The notes beneath the pieces were generated by a model that was not told where the DNA came from, did no database searches, and saw nothing but the letters and a program-made list of their open reading frames with translations. DNA of 64,000 nucleotides from Pyrobaculum ferrireducens (GTDB lineage: Archaea; Thermoproteota; Thermoprotei; Thermoproteales; Thermoproteaceae), in NCBI RefSeq assembly GCF_000234805.1, contig NC_016645.1, forward strand, positions 2,394,391 through 2,458,390. The letters run 5' to 3'. Within the stretch, counting starts at the first letter, position 1. Each line of letters opens with the position of its first letter. The position numbers and the translations under genes are program-made. This document shows positions 61,462-64,000 of this stretch, one piece after another.

Positions 61462-61854
61462 ATGCGCCGCCGCGGCGGGCGCGCCGGAGACAGGCCGGAC
61501 TGCCGCATTTTGAACACGGCGCTGAGGCGCGGGCTGACTGCGTCGACGGCTCAGTGGATCTGCCGGCAAGCGGAGGCGCTGGGAATCTCTGAGAGGGAGA
61601 TGCTCAAGGCAGTCCTCAAAGCCGCCACACACGGCGTCTGGCTTGGGGAGGAGGAGTGGCGTCTGCTGGCATCAACCGCGAGGGGGAGGCTCGCCAAATA
61701 CGCCGAATACGTCGCTAGAAAAGTCAAACAGGGCTATACAGTAGCCGAGGCGGTAGCCGAGATAGAAAACACCCCACGGCGCGGAGATCTAACCCGCCTA
61801 TTAGACGTTGTTAAAACCCTAGCCTTAAACATCGCCCAGAAAATACGCCCATAA
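61462..61854 (+). CDS. small hypothetical helical protein
   Basis: The 130-residue product is basic at the N-terminus (MRRRGGRAGDRPDCR) and all-helical afterwards (STAQWICRQAEALGISEREM, LAKYAEYVARKVKQGYTVAE). The pattern LGISEREMLKAVLKAA could be an HTH, but this is weak. It begins one base after the 78-residue gene and is probably co-transcribed. Confidence 0.55.
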   Translation: MRRRGGRAGDRPDCRILNTALRRGLTASTAQWICRQAEALGISEREMLKAVLKAATHGVWLGEEEWRLLASTARGRLAKYAEYVARKVKQGYTVAEAVAEIENTPRRGDLTRLLDVVKTLALNIAQKIRP

Positions 61855-61931
61855 CGCCCCAGCTATAGTGAAATACCAAAATATAGTCATTTGCAATAAT
61901 TCACGTTATATAATCCCTATATCTAAAGAAT

Positions 61932-62005
61932 CTTGGGGGATGAAGGGCGTCAGCAACCCCAAGCCAGCTCATCTATCGCCGGGCGCACCCCGACCCCCAC
62001 ATCAC
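61932..62005 (+). ncRNA. candidate structured non-coding RNA
   Basis: A well-formed TATA box, GTTATATAATCC (61905-61916), is followed about 25 nt later by CTTGGGG (61932-61938), which pairs perfectly with CCCCAAG (61957-61963). GC-rich DNA continues to a C-rich run (about 61987-61997) and ACATCA. No reading frame follows the promoter. The GC island in AT-rich surroundings is a usual sign of a stable RNA in hyperthermophiles. The 3' end is a guess. An H/ACA-like guide or an element-specific RNA are options. Confidence 0.35.
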
Positions 62006-62081
62006 TATATACTACACCGCCTTGATTTATATAGCTGAGCCTGAGGTTATACTATTATAATACTACGTAGAGAGATCTCTC

Positions 62082-62116
62082 AGACAGGTGAAAAGGTTTT
62101 TCCCCCTAACCTGTCT
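62082..62116 (+). promoter_or_regulatory. inverted repeat flanking the promoter of the second ATPase gene
   Basis: AGACAGGT (62082-62089) and ACCTGTCT (62109-62116) form a perfect 8-bp inverted repeat that encloses the AAGGTTTTTCCCCCT element (62093-62107). It ends 9 nt before ATG 62126. A dimeric repressor site or RNA hairpin at the translation start are both possible. Confidence 0.5.
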
Positions 62117-62125
62117 AGTGGCCAC

Positions 62126-62629
62126 ATGACTCTCAAAACCGTGGCCGTGATAGGGCCCCTGGGCACGGGAAAGACCTTCCTCGCCACCTCCCTCGCCCTC
62201 TACATGCACTGGGCGGCGCCGGGGAAGGCCGTCTTCATAGACGCGACGCCCGACAAGACGGGTGCCCGCCTTGTAAAGGGGCTCGTCCCCCTCGCCGCGG
62301 AGCCAGCCGAGGCTCTTCAGATGAAGGTTAGGTACGCCGTCATCGACACCTCGGCGATTTACGAAATACCGCCGGCAGACAAATACATCGCCGTGTTGGA
62401 GCCCACAGACCTGCGGCGAATAGACGTGGAGTCGCTGGAGAGGAGGGGCTACTACATCGTCATAAACAAGGCCGGCACCCTCTCCGCCTGGGTGAGAGGC
62501 TGGATACCGCATATACGCGAGATAAGCTGGTACATGCGCGAAGGCGTTCACCCCCTCCTAGCCGCAGAGCTGACGCGGTTCAGGAGGAGGATAGGCCGAG
62601 TGTTGAGACAGATAGTGCAGTGGCTATGA
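62126..62629 (+). CDS. small P-loop ATPase, MinD-like
   Basis: The 167-residue protein starts MTLKTVAVIGPLGTGKTFLA, a P-loop related to MinD/ParA but with GPLGTGKT rather than KGGxGKT. AVFIDATPDKTGARLVKGL and YAVIDTSAIYE follow as switch-like segments, and YYIVINKAGTL near 110 recalls the N-K guanine/adenine-recognition strand. It is much shorter than full ParA proteins. Its stop overlaps the next ATG (ATGA). Confidence 0.65.
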   Translation: MTLKTVAVIGPLGTGKTFLATSLALYMHWAAPGKAVFIDATPDKTGARLVKGLVPLAAEPAEALQMKVRYAVIDTSAIYEIPPADKYIAVLEPTDLRRIDVESLERRGYYIVINKAGTLSAWVRGWIPHIREISWYMREGVHPLLAAELTRFRRRIGRVLRQIVQWL

Positions 62630-63033
62630 TAGGGCGTAAGAAGAAGGCGGAGAAGGCCGAGAGGCCTAGGTCGCCGCGGGAGGAGCTAATGGAGATGTTG
62701 AAGAGGCAGAGGGAGGAGGCTTTGAAATTTAGGCCGGAGGAGAAGGTTAGAATCCCGGAGCCTCCGCCGGAGAGGTGGAGGCCCAAGACCGTGCCGCTGG
62801 AGAGAGTCATGAGGGAGCTGGGGGTGGAGCCCCTCTACCCGGAGCTGTACGACATGGCTGTTAAGACTTGTAGAGACTGGCAGAGGTGCTACGCCATGTT
62901 TATCGACGTCTGGGAGACGCCGCATAAGTGGTTGCTGTTTGAGGCGGCCATGGCGGGGCTGGACACGGAACACGTTGCAAAACTGATACTAGAGGGCAGA
63001 ATAGACGAGGCTAAGAAGCTGGTGGAGCCATGA
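62626..63033 (+). CDS. hypothetical protein, first of a tandem paralogous pair
   Basis: The 135-residue protein has a Lys/Glu-rich N-terminus (MIGRKKKAEKAERPRSPREE), a Pro-rich hinge (RIPEPPPERWRPKTVPL) and a helical domain with RELGVEPLYPELYDMAVKTC. The domain is clearly homologous to that of the next gene. ATG 62626 overlaps the ATPase stop and its own stop overlaps the next ATG, so three genes are coupled. Function unknown; an adaptor of the ATPase is plausible. Confidence 0.65.
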   Translation: MIGRKKKAEKAERPRSPREELMEMLKRQREEALKFRPEEKVRIPEPPPERWRPKTVPLERVMRELGVEPLYPELYDMAVKTCRDWQRCYAMFIDVWETPHKWLLFEAAMAGLDTEHVAKLILEGRIDEAKKLVEP

Positions 63034-63359
63034 CTGAGGAGTTTAAGACTCTGCTAAGCAGAGAGCCGGTGAGGAGGGAGGCGCCGCCTCCGCCTCCGGA
63101 GTGGCGCCCCCGCGTGGTGGATCTCGCCACTCTCTGGAGGGAGCTGGGGGTGGAGCCGATGTTCCCAGAGCTGTACGACCTGGCGACGACGTGCCCCGAG
63201 GTGTTTGACTGCTACCGGAAGCTCGTCGCGCTTTGGGACGACGAGCGTAGCCGCGACATTATATTCAAAGCCGCCTGGACCGGCGCCGACATCGCCAAAG
63301 TTGTCGATCTGCTGTGGCGCGGCCGCTACAAAGAGGCTGAGGAGGCGGCTAGGCCATGA
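63030..63359 (+). CDS. hypothetical protein, second of a tandem paralogous pair
   Basis: The 109-residue product repeats the layout of the preceding one: a short N-terminus, a Pro-rich hinge (REAPPPPPEWRPRVVDL) and RELGVEPMFPELYDLATTC, ending with GADIAKVVDLLWRGRYKEAE. The two C-terminal domains are aligned without gaps over the ELGVEP..PELYD block. It is coupled to both neighbours by ATGA overlaps. Confidence 0.65.
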   Translation: MTEEFKTLLSREPVRREAPPPPPEWRPRVVDLATLWRELGVEPMFPELYDLATTCPEVFDCYRKLVALWDDERSRDIIFKAAWTGADIAKVVDLLWRGRYKEAEEAARP

Positions 63360-64000
63360 ACTACTACGACAAGACCCTTGCGCTGTTCGGCTTGTCGCTC
63401 TTGGCGATAGCCATACTAGCCAAGGCGTATCCGCCTCTGGCCCTTCTAGCCGTACTGCCGGTGCTGGCGTGGGGTGAGGAGGTGCTGGTGTGGATATACA
63501 CGCGGGTTGCCCCTCTGGAGCCTGTGAGAGTGCTCTACGAGGAGCCGGGCGTCAAGGCGGCGTACGACCCCCGCCGCAGGCTGTACCACATATTCTGGGC
63601 GGCTGAGCCGGTGCTGTCGGTGTACGGCATAGAGGCGGCTCCACGCCTCCACGAGCTCTACTCGAAGCTTTCGCTGAAGAGCTGGGAGTGGGTAACCTAC
63701 ATCGTCGTCGGGGAGATGAAGTACATACGGTACACCACTAGGAAATACGCCCCAGACCGCTTGAGACAGGTGGAGCAGGTGCTGGGGGAGTACTTCGTGC
63801 TGAGGAGAGTGAGGCCCTGGATATCCAGCTCCCAGAAGCCTCCGGCGGCGTGGCCCTACGCCACGTCGCTGGCGTTCTTCCTACTGGCCCTCGTGTCCAG
63901 CGGCTGGTTTCTGCTGGTGATACCGCTGTGGCTGTTTGTATACAGACGGGTGAGGAGGTGGCACCGGGAGCCCCTCCTCACAGCCGCCGTGTCTCACATG
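63356..64000 (+). CDS. membrane protein, 3' end outside window
   Basis: The visible 215 residues start with two membrane helices (LALFGLSLLAIAILAKAY, PPLALLAVLPVLAWGEEVLVW), then a cytoplasmic domain (VYGIEAAPRLHELYSKLSL, WVTYIVVGEMKYIRYTTRKY), and later another hydrophobic pair near residues 180-205. The layout of two N-terminal helices followed by a domain that could belong to a VirB4/TraC-like N-terminus is reminiscent of type IV secretion or DNA-transfer components, but no motif proves it. The ATG overlaps the previous stop. The frame stays open at the window edge. Confidence 0.6.
   Translation, partial: MNYYDKTLALFGLSLLAIAILAKAYPPLALLAVLPVLAWGEEVLVWIYTRVAPLEPVRVLYEEPGVKAAYDPRRRLYHIFWAAEPVLSVYGIEAAPRLHELYSKLSLKSWEWVTYIVVGEMKYIRYTTRKYAPDRLRQVEQVLGEYFVLRRVRPWISSSQKPPAAWPYATSLAFFLLALVSSGWFLLVIPLWLFVYRRVRRWHREPLLTAAVSHM

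Overview
The window looks like a chromosome segment of a hyperthermophilic crenarchaeon of the order Thermoproteales, most likely Pyrobaculum. Coding DNA is GC-rich and densely packed, and GTG starts are common. Most genes have a TATA-like box centred about 25 nt before the start codon, as expected of leaderless transcripts. Gene content agrees: an archaeal complex I without NuoEFG, a bifunctional phosphoglucose/phosphomannose isomerase very close to the one I remember from P. aerophilum, an alpha-gamma fused 2-oxoacid:ferredoxin oxidoreductase and an archaeal XPB-type helicase. No rRNA, tRNA, CRISPR array or transposase gene was recognised. Calls rest on reading motifs by eye; no database search was run.

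Region 1-35 kb is mostly housekeeping. It holds a repeat-containing surface protein, an MFS transporter, a carbamate kinase, hisS coupled to a saccharopine-dehydrogenase-like enzyme, a DPM1/GtrA-type glycosyltransferase, a RadA/KaiC-like ATPase, a 2-oxoacid:ferredoxin oxidoreductase operon and ndk. The complex I genes follow as nuoD, then nuoH-I, then nuoJ-K-M-L-N; nuoA, nuoB and nuoC are not present. Next come folE coupled to a short-chain reductase, a second surface protein sharing a module with the first, an Lrp-like regulator, an M1 aminopeptidase with HEAT repeats followed by upp, a class A24 prepilin peptidase coupled to PGI/PMI, and an XPB helicase. Neighbouring convergent genes overlap at their 3' ends again and again.

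Region 35-53 kb is accessory and resembles a defence island. Small membrane and hypothetical genes lead into an SF1 helicase with TFS/RPB9-like zinc ribbons. Then comes a helicase-nuclease fusion (SNF2-like plus DUF3883-like), a DUF499-type ATPase and a DUF1156-type adenine DNA methyltransferase. Divergent from the methyltransferase is a strikingly AT-rich two-gene cassette. Its first gene encodes a MID-PIWI protein (a prokaryotic Argonaute) whose visible catalytic positions are substituted; its second encodes a Cys-rich protein of unknown function. The cassette ends 7 nt from the decayed remains of a lysY-lysZ operon, and the next gene is a Cys-rich protein with a PD-(D/E)XK-like motif. This Argonaute cassette is the best candidate for an undescribed system.

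Region 53.4-64 kb looks like an integrated element. It holds a 1361-residue protein with two P-loops, a winged-helix protein, unknown proteins, two ParA/MinD-like ATPases with atypical P-loops, a tandem pair of paralogous small proteins and, at the edge, a membrane protein that could begin a DNA-transfer (type IV secretion-like) module. A well-formed TATA box in front of a hairpin with no reading frame suggests a non-coding RNA at about 61.93-62.0 kb. A good C/D box guide RNA candidate lies at 3484-3534.
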